Shown: positions 16,780 to 25,467, counted from the stretch's first letter. The stretch: 64,000 bases of DNA from Pseudomonas corrugata (GCF_001269905.1 NZ_LHVK01000004.1:1-64000), one strand, 5' to 3'. Notes: generated by a model not told the origin, from the sequence alone. Numbers and translations: made by a program.

Positions 16780-17765
16780 CTGGCGTGTCCTCCCAGTGCG
16801 GCATCGCTCAAGGCGCGAATGATCGCCCGACGTGCCAGCCTGACCTTGAAGCCGTTGTGTGCCAATGGCTCGGCGTGCTGCAACAGCGCATCGGCGGCAG
16901 CCGTGAAGGTTTCGCGGCTGACGGTCTCGCCCGCCAGCCAACTCTCCACGGCCCGGTCGCGCCAGGGTTTGTGGGCCACGCCGCCCAGGGTCAGGCGCGC
17001 CTGGCGGATGACCGGCCCGTCCAGCTCCAGCGCCGCCGCCACGGATACCAGCGCAAACGCGTAGGAAGCCCGGTCCCGAATCTTCAGGTAATGGCTGTGT
17101 TCGGCAAAACCGGCGGCAGGCAACTCGATGGCGGTGATCAGTTCGTCATCGGCCAGTTGGTTGTCCCGCTCCGGTGCATCTCCGGGCAGACGGTGGAAGT
17201 CGGCGAACTCGATGGTCCGCGCACCACCCCGACCGAGGACATGAACCACTGCCTCGAGGGCGGCCAGTGCGACACACATGTCGGAAGGGTGGGTCGCCAC
17301 GCAATGATCGCTGGCGCCGAAAATCGCATGGATCCGGTTCAAACCGTCCCGCGCCGGACAACCACTGCCGGGCCGGCGCTTGTTGCAGGGCACGTTGGCG
17401 TCATAGAAGTAATAACAGCGGGTGCGTTGCAACAGGTTGCCGCCGGTGCTGGCCATGTTGCGCAGCTGCGGTGAGGCACCCGCCAGGATCGCCTGGGATA
17501 ACAGCGGATAACGACGCTCGATCCACGGATGCCAGGCCAGATCGGCATTGCTCACCAAGGCGCCGATCATCACGCCGCCGGAAGGCGTTTCACTGAGGTC
17601 CGCCAAGGGCAATCCGGTTATGTCGATCAAGTGTGCGGGCCGGGTGAGGTTTTCTTTCATCAGGTCCAGCAGGTTGGTACCGCCGGCGATGAAGCGTGAC
17701 GAGGGGCTCGACAAGTCGATGGCCGCCTGAACGGTGTCGGGCTTGCTGTAGTGGAAGGGGTTCAT
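16776..17765 (-). CDS. FAD-binding subunit of aldehyde oxidoreductase (PaoB-like)
   Basis: A 329-residue FAD subunit (CO-dehydrogenase flavoprotein fold), with the FAD-binding IAGGTNLLDLM and NMASTGGNLLQRTRC segments. It also carries four spaced cysteines (RTRCYYF, PCNKRR, GSGCPA and SDHCVA) that match the extra [4Fe-4S] cluster described in E. coli PaoB and absent from ordinary xanthine dehydrogenases. It overlaps both neighbours by four bases, so the three subunits are translationally coupled. Confidence 0.9.
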   Translation of the reverse strand: MNPFHYSKPDTVQAAIDLSSPSSRFIAGGTNLLDLMKENLTRPAHLIDITGLPLADLSETPSGGVMIGALVSNADLAWHPWIERRYPLLSQAILAGASPQLRNMASTGGNLLQRTRCYYFYDANVPCNKRRPGSGCPARDGLNRIHAIFGASDHCVATHPSDMCVALAALEAVVHVLGRGGARTIEFADFHRLPGDAPERDNQLADDELITAIELPAAGFAEHSHYLKIRDRASYAFALVSVAAALELDGPVIRQARLTLGGVAHKPWRDRAVESWLAGETVSRETFTAAADALLQHAEPLAHNGFKVRLARRAIIRALSDAALGGHAR

Positions 17766-18286
17766 TGGTCATCCCCCTGCTGCTGGCACAGCGGCAACGC
17801 CTCTTCGATCGCGTCACGGATGTTGTTGTAGGCGCCGCATCGGCACAGATTGCCACTCATCAGTTCGCTGATCTGTCCGCTCGTCTGCGCCCTCCCCTCG
17901 TTGACCAGCCCCACCGCCGAACAGACCTGTCCAGGCGTGCAATAGCCGCACTGGAAAGCGTCGTGCCTGATGAACGCCTGCTGCATGGGATGCAGTCGGT
18001 CACCGTCGGCCAAGCCTTCAATGGTGGTCAGCTCGACGCCGTCGCACATCACCGCCAGGGTCAGGCAGGCATTGATGCGCTTGCCATCGCGCAACACCGT
18101 ACAGGCACCGCATTGGCCGTGATCACAACCTTTCTTGCTGCCCACCAGATCCAACTGCTCGCGCAACAGGTCCAGCAGCGTAGCCCAGGGCAACACCTGC
18201 AATTCACGCACTTGCCCATTAAGAGTCAGACGGATCGGATGACGGACGAAGGACGCCTGCGTCGCTTCGGACAGGGTCGCGCTCAT
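17762..18286 (-). CDS. [2Fe-2S] subunit of aldehyde oxidoreductase (PaoA-like)
   Basis: A 174-residue iron-sulfur subunit with two [2Fe-2S] centres: the ferredoxin-type GCDHGQCGACTV plus a later Cys in INACL, and the second set CGYCTPGQ with NLCRCGAY. It transfers electrons from the molybdenum site to FAD. Unlike E. coli PaoA no twin-arginine signal is seen at the N-terminus (MSATLSEATQASFVRHP), so the complex is probably cytoplasmic. No XdhC/PaoD maturation gene is next to the operon. Confidence 0.9.
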   Translation of the reverse strand: MSATLSEATQASFVRHPIRLTLNGQVRELQVLPWATLLDLLREQLDLVGSKKGCDHGQCGACTVLRDGKRINACLTLAVMCDGVELTTIEGLADGDRLHPMQQAFIRHDAFQCGYCTPGQVCSAVGLVNEGRAQTSGQISELMSGNLCRCGAYNNIRDAIEEALPLCQQQGDDQ

Positions 18287-18436
18287 GGAACACCTCACGG
18301 TTGGTCGTACACGCGGCGTTTTGGAAAACCGCCGTCATAAGGGGTACGACTTCGGGGTGAGGTGAGTGTTCAAGGTAATTGCACAGACCAAGGACAAGCA
18401 CCAACATTGCGCGACGCATAAATTTGTCGGCCATGT

Positions 18437-18454
18437 GCGGTATATAGATACCGC
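18437..18454. promoter_or_regulatory. palindrome I in the higBA promoter
   Basis: Seven-base perfect arms GCGGTAT / ATACCGC around ATAG, 34 bases before the higB start. Such palindromes are the usual HigA autoregulatory operators; the link is inferred from position. Confidence 0.5.
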
Positions 18455-18457
18455 ACC

Positions 18458-18482
18458 GAGTGTAATGTATCGCCTTACACTC
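18458..18482. promoter_or_regulatory. palindrome II in the higBA promoter
   Basis: Eight-base perfect arms GAGTGTAA / TTACACTC around nine bases, ending 6 bases before the higB start codon. With palindrome I it gives two tandem operators, a common layout for toxin-antitoxin promoters with conditional cooperativity. Confidence 0.5.
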
Positions 18483-18488
18483 TTTTCC

Positions 18489-18926
18489 ATGACTAAATCC
18501 TTCCAGCACAAAGGTCTTCGCATTTTCTATGAAACGGGTTCGACTCGTGGCATCCGGGCCGACCATGGAAAGCGCCTGGCTCGCATGCTTCAGTTCATGG
18601 ACAGGGCGACCGCACCGAACGACCTAGTGTCCTGTTTCGCAAATACGTTCTTTTTTGACGAGTGGCTGTTGTCGTCAGGCAAGGCGCCGCGACGAGTCAT
18701 AGCCCCGCTATGGCGAGGAACGGCAACGCAGCATGACGGCAACAGACACCGTCAAAAAAAGCAGTATTTGTGATACAGGACACTCGATATCCCGGGATGG
18801 CGCCTGCACCCACTCAGGGGAGAACTGGCTGAATACTGGTCCCTGATCGTTTCGGGAAATTGGCGAATCATTTTTCGTTTTATCGGATCGGATATCGAAC
18901 TGGTCGATTATCTGGATTACCACTGA
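18489..18926 (+). pseudogene. higB: HigB/RelE-type toxin gene split by a MITE
   Basis: The first 46 codons read as a HigB-family (plasmid maintenance killer) toxin: MTKSFQHKGLRIFYETGS and on to RATAPNDL. A 159-base palindromic insert (18626-18784) follows, with a stop at 18771-18773. After it the same frame resumes as DIPGWRLHPLRGELAEYW and ends in IELVDYLDYH before TGA at 18924-18926. Removing the insert gives exactly 93 codons (92 residues), the family length. The C-terminal catalytic part is lost, so the toxin should be inactive. It is followed after 14 bases by higA. Confidence 0.9.
18626..18784. mobile_element. MITE-like insertion in higB
   Basis: A 159-base element with long terminal inverted repeats: the outer 35 bases of each end match at about 29 positions by eye, beginning AGTGTCCTGT. 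The inner part continues the dyad (CTGTTG-CGTCA near each end, centre ATAGC-CCC-GCTAT), so the whole element can fold into one hairpin. It encodes no transposase. The only possible target duplication is the dinucleotide CT. Family assignment is not attempted. Confidence 0.85.
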
Positions 18927-18940
18927 CAGGAGGCTGGAAA

Positions 18941-19228
18941 ATGCCCATGCACAACCCGCCACACCCTGGCGAAACGTTGTTGATGGACGTACTGCCCGAA
19001 TTGGGTATCACCGTCACCGAGCTGGCACGGCACCTTGGCTTCGCCCGGCCTCATCTCTCTCGGGTGTTGCATGGCCATGCACCTGTCAGCCCGGATCTGG
19101 CTGTTCGCCTGGAACGGGCAGGGATCGGGAAGGCCAGGGTCTGGTTGGGGGTTCAGACCGACTACGACTTATGGCAAGCCGAACAGCGCGAACAACCTGT
19201 TATCGAACCTTTCCCACAGCACGCCTGA
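18941..19228 (+). CDS. higA: HigA-family antitoxin, XRE-type regulator
   Basis: A 95-residue antitoxin with the HigA opening HNPPHPGETLLMDVLPELGITVTELA and an XRE helix-turn-helix (about 25-65, including LARHLGFARPHLSRVLHG). A strong AGGAGG ribosome site sits six to seven bases before the ATG. HigA normally binds the toxin and represses the operon. Here the gene is intact while its toxin partner is interrupted, so it probably survives as a stand-alone repressor. The MITE may also separate it from the original promoter, although read-through is possible. Confidence 0.9.
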   Translation: MPMHNPPHPGETLLMDVLPELGITVTELARHLGFARPHLSRVLHGHAPVSPDLAVRLERAGIGKARVWLGVQTDYDLWQAEQREQPVIEPFPQHA

Positions 19229-19234
19229 CGTCTG

Positions 19235-19801
19235 TCAGGCCAGCAACTCCGCCGCCACCACAGCCCGCACGCCTTTGCCACTGAGCTGTTCCACCAGCGT
19301 CAAGGCAAACGCCAGGGCGGCCGCCGAGCTCTGGGCGGTGATGCAGTTGCCGTCCACCACCACGGGTTGATCGACGAAACTGCACCCGGACAATTGCTGG
19401 CTGACGGCGGGCAGGCACGTCATGCGCCGCTGACGCAGGACGCCGAAAGCCTGCAGCGCCAATGCCGGCGCTTCGGCAATGGCGGCGAAGAAACGTCCGG
19501 TGGCAGCCTGATCCTTGATCAACTGTTGCAGGGGCTGATGAGCCGCCAGGTGCTGGGCACCGACAATGCCACCGGGCAGGACGATCAGGTCGAAGTCCTG
19601 CACGAGCATATCCACCAACATGCCATCGGCCGTCAGGCGTGTACCGCGGGCACAGGTCAGCATCCGTCGCCCTTCGATACTCGCCACGACCACTTCGACC
19701 TGCGCCCGGCGCAGCACATCGATCAGGGTGACGGCCTGCAAGTCGTCGACCCCTTCGGCAACGACGATCAGGGCCCTGGGGATCTTGGTTCCAGGATTCA
19801 T
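19235..19801 (-). CDS. DJ-1/PfpI family protein lacking the catalytic cysteine
   Basis: A 188-residue single-domain DJ-1/YajL-like protein (flavodoxin-like fold), with the expected LIVLPGGIVGAQHL and C-terminal ITAQSSAAALAFALTLVE segments. In active members the nucleophile elbow reads AICAAPA; here it is AAIAEAPA, so Cys is replaced by Ala. The N-terminal conserved Glu that polarises this Cys also appears shifted or replaced (AEGVDDLQAV). Chaperone or deglycase-type chemistry is therefore unlikely. It is convergent with higA, six bases apart. Confidence 0.85.
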   Translation of the reverse strand: MNPGTKIPRALIVVAEGVDDLQAVTLIDVLRRAQVEVVVASIEGRRMLTCARGTRLTADGMLVDMLVQDFDLIVLPGGIVGAQHLAAHQPLQQLIKDQAATGRFFAAIAEAPALALQAFGVLRQRRMTCLPAVSQQLSGCSFVDQPVVVDGNCITAQSSAAALAFALTLVEQLSGKGVRAVVAAELLA

Positions 19802-19835
19802 GGCGACTCTCCGCTGAGTGATTACTGGAAGCCTA

Positions 19836-19936
19836 GTAGGAGCTGCCAAAGGCTGCGATCTTTGATTTTGATCTTCCGCTCGGGACTCGACCGACCGGGG
19901 AAAGATCGCAGCCTCGCTTCGCTCGACAGCTCCTAC
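19836..19936. repeat. GTAGGAGCTG-type inverted repeat
   Basis: GTAGGAGCTG at 19836-19845 pairs with CAGCTCCTAC at 19927-19936; inner parts GGCTGCGATCTTT and AAAGATCGCAGCC also pair. It is the same family as 23021-23122 and distinct from the GTGGGAGCGAG palindromes. Confidence 0.85.
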
Positions 19937-19949
19937 AGAGCCAGGCGGG

Positions 19950-20393
19950 CTATTTGATGTACAACTGGGTCGACATGCGATTGCCTGGGGCGTTGATCGA
20001 CGTATTGCTGAAATTGAAGGTGCCTTCCTGCTTGCCCTTCAGGTCGAAGATATACAGATAGCCGACCACTTTGGTTCGGATGGAACAATCATTGAGATTG
20101 CCATTGCTGAACGCACACACCGGCGAACGGGTGCCGTCGACTTCGAAACCGTCGAGCGTGACATGGGGCTGGTGGCCGTAGCCAACCTCCAGCACGTAGA
20201 CCTTGATATTCGGGCCTCGGTGGTCACATCGGGTCTGTGCCTGGCCTTCGGTAATGTCTTCAAAGCCACAGGCCGGCGACTCGACCTTGAGCACCTTGAC
20301 CTGGCTCAAGGGAGGAGCCGATGCGGCATTGACGATCTGTCCGGGCAACCACAAGGCCACTGCGCATGCCACTGTCAGCAGATTTCTTTTCAT
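19950..20393 (-). CDS. small secreted protein, possibly DUF4879 (YolA-like)
   Basis: A 147-residue protein with a Sec signal peptide (MKRNLLTVACAVALWLPGQIVNA, cleavage before ASAPP). The mature part is about 120 residues with several Cys (SPACGF, TRCDH, PVCAF and NDCSI), suggesting two periplasmic or extracellular disulfides. The pattern KVYVLEVGYG and NTSINAPGNRMSTQLYI recalls Pseudomonas proteins labelled DUF4879; this is from memory. Function is unknown. It is divergent from the purine permease. Confidence 0.7.
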   Translation of the reverse strand: MKRNLLTVACAVALWLPGQIVNAASAPPLSQVKVLKVESPACGFEDITEGQAQTRCDHRGPNIKVYVLEVGYGHQPHVTLDGFEVDGTRSPVCAFSNGNLNDCSIRTKVVGYLYIFDLKGKQEGTFNFSNTSINAPGNRMSTQLYIK

Positions 20394-20607
20394 GCGACAC
20401 CTAATCGACCTCCGGGAACCGCGCGCAGTATGGCCCTCTTTTTGCTTCGATAAAACATCGACGACGATCGCAGTCACATCGCCACGCTGCTGGTATGATG
20501 CGCGGCTTTTTCCGACCCGCAGAAAACTCCCGGACGCCATTGGCCGTCTGTGCTTTGCTGTTGAGGTCGATACATTCACGGCGCCCGGCGCGCCACGGGG
20601 AGCAGAC

Positions 20608-21903
20608 ATGCTGGAAAGGCTGTTTCAACTCAAGGCACACAACACCAACGTGCGGACCGAGATCCTGGCGGGCATCACGACATTCCTGGCCATGGCCTAC
20701 ATTCTATTCGTCAACCCGAGCATCCTCGGCGAAACCGGCATGGACAAGGGCGCGGTGTTCGTCGCTACCTGCCTGGCGGCAGCCATCGGCTCCACGGTCA
20801 TGGGCCTGATCGCCAACTACCCGATCGCCCTCGCCCCGGGCATGGGCCTGAACGCCTTCTTTACCTACACCGTGGTTCTGCACATGGGCCATACCTGGCA
20901 AGTGGCGCTGGGTGCGGTGTTCATCTCAGCCGTGCTGTTCTTCCTGTTGTCGATCTTTCGCATCCGCGAGTGGATCATCAACAGCATCCCCCTGCCCCTG
21001 CGCTCGGCCATTGCCGCCGGCATCGGCCTGTTCCTGGCGCTGATCGCCCTGGGCAACGCCGGCATCGTGGTAAAGAACCCGGCCACCATGGTCGGCCTTG
21101 GCGACTTGAAGCAACCGGCGCCGATTCTCGCCACGCTCGGTTTCGTCCTGATCGTCGCCCTCGAAGCACTGAAAGTGCGCGGAGCAGTGCTGATCGGCAT
21201 TCTCGCGGTCACCATCGTTTCGATCCTGATGGGCTTCACTCCGTTCGGCGGCGTGATGTCGATGCCGCCATCCCTGGCCCCAACCTTCCTGCAACTGGAC
21301 ATCAAGGGCGCCCTGGACATCGGCCTGGTCAGCGTGATCTTCGCCTTCCTCTTCGTCGACCTGTTCGATAACTCCGGCACCCTGATCGGCGTCGCCAAGC
21401 GCGCCGGGCTGATGGGCAAGGACGGCCACATGCCGAAGATGGGCCGTGCGCTGATCGCCGACAGCACCGCGGCCATGGCCGGTTCGCTGCTGGGCACCTC
21501 CACCACCACCAGCTACATCGAATCGGCGGCGGGCGTCAGCGCCGGTGGCCGCACCGGGTTGACCGCCATCGTCGTGGCGATCCTGTTCCTGCTGGCGCTG
21601 TTCTTCTCCCCACTGGCCGCCAGCGTGCCAGCCTTTGCCACCGCACCGGCCTTGCTGTTCGTGGCTGTGCTGATGACGTCGGGCCTGGCGGAAATCGACT
21701 GGGACGACATCACCGTCGCCGCCCCGGTCGTGATTACCGCACTGGCGATGCCGTTCACCTACTCCATCGCCAACGGCATTGCCTTCGGTTTCATCGCCTG
21801 GACCGCCATCAAGCTGGTGTCCGGTCGCGGCCGTGAGCTGAACCCGGCGCTGGTCATCCTGTCGATTCTGTTCGTGATCAAGTTGGGTTGGTTCAACGCA
21901 TGA
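20608..21903 (+). CDS. adenine/guanine/hypoxanthine permease, AzgA-like NCS2
   Basis: A 431-residue inner-membrane purine permease of the AzgA-like NCS2 branch. It opens [24 protein letters not shown], has the [15 protein letters not shown] motif in the third helix, and the conserved [17 protein letters not shown] and [17 protein letters not shown] blocks. The ATG at 20608 is preceded by GGGGAG; frames further upstream are not family-like. It overlaps trmA by four bases (ATGA), so the two are co-translated. Confidence 0.93.
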   Translation: MLERLFQLKAHNTNVRTEILAGITTFLAMAYILFVNPSILGETGMDKGAVFVATCLAAAIGSTVMGLIANYPIALAPGMGLNAFFTYTVVLHMGHTWQVALGAVFISAVLFFLLSIFRIREWIINSIPLPLRSAIAAGIGLFLALIALGNAGIVVKNPATMVGLGDLKQPAPILATLGFVLIVALEALKVRGAVLIGILAVTIVSILMGFTPFGGVMSMPPSLAPTFLQLDIKGALDIGLVSVIFAFLFVDLFDNSGTLIGVAKRAGLMGKDGHMPKMGRALIADSTAAMAGSLLGTSTTTSYIESAAGVSAGGRTGLTAIVVAILFLLALFFSPLAASVPAFATAPALLFVAVLMTSGLAEIDWDDITVAAPVVITALAMPFTYSIANGIAFGFIAWTAIKLVSGRGRELNPALVILSILFVIKLGWFNA

Positions 21904-22979
21904 CTTTTGATACCCAGGCCTACACCGCCCAGCTCCAGGACAAGGTCGCCCGCCTGCGCGACCTGCTGGCCCCGTTCGATGCACCGGAACCGGCCGTGTT
22001 CGACTCGCCGCTGCAGCACTTCCGTTTGCGCGCCGAATTCCGTCTCTGGCGCGAGGCCGGCGAACGGCATTACGCGATGTTCTCCCAGGACGACAAGCGC
22101 ACGCCGATCCTCATCGAAACGTTTCCCATCGCCAGCCTGCGCATCAACCAGTTGATGCCGCAGCTCAAGGCCGCCTGGCAGGCCAGTGCGCCCCTGAGCC
22201 ACAAGTTGTTCCAGGTGGAGTTCCTGACCACCCTGGCGGGCGATGCGATGATCACCCTGTGTTATCACCGCCCCCTGGATGAGCACTGGCATGCAGCGGC
22301 CTCGAAGCTGGCGAGCGACCTGGGCGTCAGCATCATTGGTCGCTCCAAGGGCAAGAGGGAAGTGATCGGCCACGACTACGTGGTGGAGAAACTGGACGTG
22401 GGCGGTCGCACCTTCAGCTATCGCCAGCCCGAAGGCGCCTTCACCCAGCCCAACGGCACCGTGAACCAGAAGATGCTCAACTGGGCTTATGAAGCCCTGG
22501 GCGATCGCAGCGACGACCTGCTGGAGTTGTACTGCGGCAACGGCAACTTCACCCTGCCCCTGGCGACCCGTGTGCGCAAGGTGCTGGCCACCGAAATCAG
22601 CAAGACTTCGGTGAACGCGGCGCTGAGCAACCTCAGTGAAAACGCAGTGGATAACGTAACGCTGGTGCGCCTGTCGGCCGAAGAACTGACCGAAGCCTTG
22701 AACGAAGTCCGTCCGTTCCGCCGCCTGCACGGCATCGACCTGAAAAGCTATGCATTCGGCAGCGTCTTCGTCGACCCGCCGCGCGCCGGCATGGACCCGG
22801 ACACCTGCGAGCTGACCCGGCGTTTCGACAACATCCTGTACATCTCCTGCAACCCGGAAACCCTCGCCGCGAACATCGCGCAACTGCACGATACCCACCG
22901 CATCACGCGCTGCGCGTTATTCGACCAGTTTCCATGGACCCATCACATGGAATCCGGGGTGTTGCTGACCCGGCGTTGA
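21900..22979 (+). CDS. trmA: tRNA (uracil-54-C5)-methyltransferase TrmA
   Basis: A 359-residue SAM-dependent methyltransferase making ribothymidine at U54 of tRNA. The SAM loop [14 protein letters not shown] and the catalytic Cys in [12 protein letters not shown] are present, and length matches Pseudomonas TrmA. The start ATG overlaps the permease stop, so only this start fits. It lacks the N-terminal TRAM domain of RlmD-type relatives. Confidence 0.95.
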   Translation: MTFDTQAYTAQLQDKVARLRDLLAPFDAPEPAVFDSPLQHFRLRAEFRLWREAGERHYAMFSQDDKRTPILIETFPIASLRINQLMPQLKAAWQASAPLSHKLFQVEFLTTLAGDAMITLCYHRPLDEHWHAAASKLASDLGVSIIGRSKGKREVIGHDYVVEKLDVGGRTFSYRQPEGAFTQPNGTVNQKMLNWAYEALGDRSDDLLELYCGNGNFTLPLATRVRKVLATEISKTSVNAALSNLSENAVDNVTLVRLSAEELTEALNEVRPFRRLHGIDLKSYAFGSVFVDPPRAGMDPDTCELTRRFDNILYISCNPETLAANIAQLHDTHRITRCALFDQFPWTHHMESGVLLTRR

Positions 22980-23020
22980 GCCAATGCCTGTGGCGAGGGG
23001 ATTTATCCCCGCTGAACGCT

Positions 23021-23122
23021 GTAGGAGCTGGCGAAGCCTGCGATCTTTTGATCCTGATCTTTCCCTTTCAAACCCATTGGCAGTGAAAAGATCGCTGCCT
23101 CGCCTCGCTCGACAGCTCCTAC
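23021..23122. repeat. GTAGGAGCTG-type inverted repeat downstream of trmA
   Basis: GTAGGAGCTG (23021-23030) faces CAGCTCCTAC (23113-23122), with the inner GCGATCTTTT / AAAAGATCGC arms. Second copy of the family seen at 19836-19936. The rest of the 306-base gap up to aroQ (22980-23285) holds only AT-rich promoter sequence and the motif at 23210. Confidence 0.85.
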
Positions 23123-23209
23123 AGGGCCCAGCGAGAGCAAAGCTCCCTCGTCTCTGTGTCCGATCATCGAACACTTATTAGCCAACAACAGCGGCTTCGT
23201 TTGACCAAA

Positions 23210-23229
23210 TTAACTATCTAGTACAATTT
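23210..23229. promoter_or_regulatory. candidate QuiR-type operator ahead of aroQ
   Basis: TTAACTATCTAGTACAATTT shares the pattern TAACT-N3-T-R-GTACA with the reverse strand at 27465-27484 ahead of quiC and the MFS gene. The centre ACTATCTAGT is a perfect dyad. It lies 57 bases before the aroQ start. A shared TetR-family operator is inferred. Confidence 0.4.
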
Positions 23230-23285
23230 ATCTCCACCGGCTGAAATCCGACCGAAGCCAACAATAACAATGTGGAGAAATTGCA

Positions 23286-23726
23286 ATGCCTCCGATCGTT
23301 CTGGTGCTGAACGGCCCGAACCTGAACCTGCTCGGCACCCGAGAGCCCGCCACCTACGGCCATGAAACCCTGGCGGATATCTCGGCGCTGTGCGGCCGCG
23401 CCGCTGAAGAACTCGGCCTGGCGATGGAATTTCGCCAGACCAACCAGGAAAGCGAGTTGCTGGACTGGATTCATGGCGCCCGCGGCCGATGTGCCGGCAT
23501 CGTGATCAACCCGGCGGCCTGGACACACACGTCGGTAGCGATCCGCGATGCATTGGTCGCCAGCGAAGTTCCGGTGATCGAAGTCCACCTGTCCAATGTT
23601 CATGCCCGGGAAACGTTTCGCCACCACTCCTTCGTTTCGTCCGTCGCCATCGGTGTGATGTGCGGCTTTGGCAGCCATGGCTATCGCCTGGCCCTGGAAC
23701 ATTTCAGTCAGCGGTTGAAAGGTTGA
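23286..23726 (+). CDS. aroQ: type II 3-dehydroquinate dehydratase
   Basis: A 146-residue dodecameric dehydratase converting 3-dehydroquinate to 3-dehydroshikimate. Type II signatures are clear: [14 protein letters not shown], catalytic Tyr24 in ATYGHE, the [15 protein letters not shown] block and the catalytic His in [11 protein letters not shown]. Given its neighbours (dehydrogenase, TetR regulator, quiC, transporter) this copy probably serves quinate breakdown rather than aromatic synthesis. The next gene begins 5 bases after its stop. Confidence 0.95.
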   Translation: MPPIVLVLNGPNLNLLGTREPATYGHETLADISALCGRAAEELGLAMEFRQTNQESELLDWIHGARGRCAGIVINPAAWTHTSVAIRDALVASEVPVIEVHLSNVHARETFRHHSFVSSVAIGVMCGFGSHGYRLALEHFSQRLKG

Positions 23727-23731
23727 AGCGC

Positions 23732-24583
23732 ATGTCGAATAGCACCGTACTGGCCGGCCTGATTGGCGCAGGCATCCAGGCGTCTCGCACGCCCGCGCTC
23801 CATGAGCATGAGGGGGATGCCCAAGGCATGCGCTATCTCTACCGCTTGATCGATCTTGATGCGTTGAAACTCGACAGCAGTGCCTTGCCCGATCTGCTAA
23901 CGGCTGCCGAGCACATGAACTTCACCGGCCTGAACATCACCTTCCCCTGCAAACAGGCGATCATCCCGCTTCTGGATGACCTCTCCAGCGAAGCCCGCGG
24001 CATTGGCGCGGTGAATACCGTTGTGTTCAAGGACGGCAAGCGCATCGGCCACAACACCGACTGCCTCGGGTTTGCCGAGGGTTTTCGCCGCGGCCTGGAG
24101 GAAGTTTTGCGTCGATCTGTGGTGCAGATGGGCGCCGGAGGTGCCGGCGCAGCGGTTGCCCACGCGCTGCTGGCGGAAGGTGTCCAGACGCTGAGCATTT
24201 TTGACGTCGAGTTCAGCCGTGCCGAAGCCCTGGCAAACAATCTTAACCAGCACTTCGGCGCCGGCCGCGCCCGTGCCGGGCACGATTTGCCCACCGCCAT
24301 GGCCGAGGCGAACGGCCTGGTCAACACCACGCCGATGGGCATGGCGAAACTACCCGGCATGCCGGTTCCGGTCGAATTGCTGCGGGGCGAACTGTGGGTC
24401 GCCGAGATCGTCTATTTCCCGCTGGAAACCGAACTGTTGCGCAACGCCCGGGCCCTGGGTTGCCGCACGCTGGATGGCGGCAACATGGCAGTGTTCCAGG
24501 CCGTGAAGGCGTTCGAACTGTTCAGCGGCATCGTGCCGGATGCGCAGCGGATGCTGGAGCATTTCCAAAGCATGAATCACTGA
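23732..24583 (+). CDS. quinate/shikimate dehydrogenase, NAD-type (AroE family)
   Basis: A 283-residue AroE-family enzyme. The substrate-binding SRTPALHEHEG and GLNITFPCKQ (catalytic Lys) and HNTDCLGF motifs are present. The nucleotide loop after GAGGAGAAVAHALL reads SIFDVEFSRAEAL: an acidic Asp where NADP-dependent AroE has NRT points to NAD and hence to catabolic quinate or shikimate oxidation. It sits directly behind aroQ. Distinguishing quinate from shikimate preference is not possible from sequence alone. Confidence 0.87.
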   Translation: MSNSTVLAGLIGAGIQASRTPALHEHEGDAQGMRYLYRLIDLDALKLDSSALPDLLTAAEHMNFTGLNITFPCKQAIIPLLDDLSSEARGIGAVNTVVFKDGKRIGHNTDCLGFAEGFRRGLEEVLRRSVVQMGAGGAGAAVAHALLAEGVQTLSIFDVEFSRAEALANNLNQHFGAGRARAGHDLPTAMAEANGLVNTTPMGMAKLPGMPVPVELLRGELWVAEIVYFPLETELLRNARALGCRTLDGGNMAVFQAVKAFELFSGIVPDAQRMLEHFQSMNH

Positions 24584-24589
24584 AGACCC

Positions 24590-24676
24590 TGTGGGAGCGA
24601 GCCTGCTCGCGAAGCGGTGTGTCAGTCACTTTTGTTTCGACTGACACACCGTCTCGCGAGCAGGCTCGCTCCCACA
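24590..24676. repeat. REP pair, near-perfect 87-base palindrome
   Basis: The arms pair almost throughout, including the inner GCGGTGTGTCAGTC / GACTGACACACCG segment. It separates the convergent dehydrogenase and TetR genes and can act as a bidirectional barrier. This is the most symmetrical copy in the window. Confidence 0.9.
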
Positions 24677-24687
24677 AGGGTTTGCAC

Positions 24688-25365
24688 TCAGGCTTGCAGA
24701 TACCGCAACACCGACTCGCAAATCATCTGGCGATGACGCTGCTTGATCGCCTCGTCCGACAGATCGATCTGAAAAATCTCGCCGAAGGTGTGACGGTTGG
24801 ACACCCGGTGGAAACAGAACGAACTGATCAGCAGATGCACATCCTGGGGTTCGAGGCCGGCGCGGAACACGCCTTCTTCGGCACCGCGACGCAGGATCAG
24901 GTCCAGGGCGTCGAGGATGCTGCTGTTCATCGCCTTGATCACGCCTGATTGCTTGACGTACTCGGCGTTGTGGATGTTCTCGATAGAGACGATGCGCACG
25001 AAATCCACATTGCGGTCGTGGTGGTCGAAAGTGAACTCCACCAGGCGCCGGATCGCATCGACCGGAGCCAACTCCGCCAGGTGCAGGCGGCTCTCGGTGC
25101 TGCGGATATCACCGTAGAGTTTTTCCAGCACCTCGATGTACAACTGCTCCTTGCTGTTGAAGTAGTAGTAGATCATCCGCTTGGACGTGTGGATGCGCTC
25201 AGCGATGGCATCGACCCGGGCGCCGGCCAGACCCTGCTGCACAAACTCGACGATGGCTTCCTGAAGAATGTTTTCCCGGGTCTTCTCCGGGTTGTTCTTG
25301 CGACTCTTGCGCGGCGCGACGAGAGGCTCGTCGAGGGCGTCGGACAGTTCTGGATTCATAGTCAT
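24688..25365 (-). CDS. TetR-family regulator of the quinate cluster (QuiR-like)
   Basis: A 225-residue TetR regulator: helix-turn-helix at about 30-75 (RENILQEAIVEFVQQGLAGARV then HTSKRMIYYYFNSKEQLY) and a TetR C-terminal ligand domain. It lies within aroQ-dehydrogenase-tetR-quiC-MFS and is most likely the local repressor responding to a quinate-pathway compound. Both ATGs at 25365 and 25359 are possible starts. Candidate operators are at 23210 and 27465. No direct evidence of the ligand. Confidence 0.8.
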   Translation of the reverse strand: MTMNPELSDALDEPLVAPRKSRKNNPEKTRENILQEAIVEFVQQGLAGARVDAIAERIHTSKRMIYYYFNSKEQLYIEVLEKLYGDIRSTESRLHLAELAPVDAIRRLVEFTFDHHDRNVDFVRIVSIENIHNAEYVKQSGVIKAMNSSILDALDLILRRGAEEGVFRAGLEPQDVHLLISSFCFHRVSNRHTFGEIFQIDLSDEAIKQRHRQMICESVLRYLQA

Positions 25366-25467
25366 TGCGGGCTCACGGCCATCACTGCACAAGCTGGCGA
25401 TTATGGGCTGGCCCGTGCAGTGAAGGAAGGCACAGGATTACCGTTTTACTGCCGCGTTACGATTTCC

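Noticed and set aside
18458..18482. Possible GacA box (TGTAAG-N6-CTTACA)
   Set aside because: The arms are GAGTGTAA / TTACACTC with a 9-base spacer; the inner bases and spacing do not match the GacA consensus, and position fits a HigA operator better.
18366..18773. 135-residue plus-strand open frame read as one protein
   Set aside because: It is the toxin N-terminus preceded by promoter sequence and ending inside the MITE; better described as a broken higB.
20926..21984. 352-residue open frame on the minus strand
   Set aside because: Antisense to the purine permease and the start of trmA, both of which have clear family motifs.
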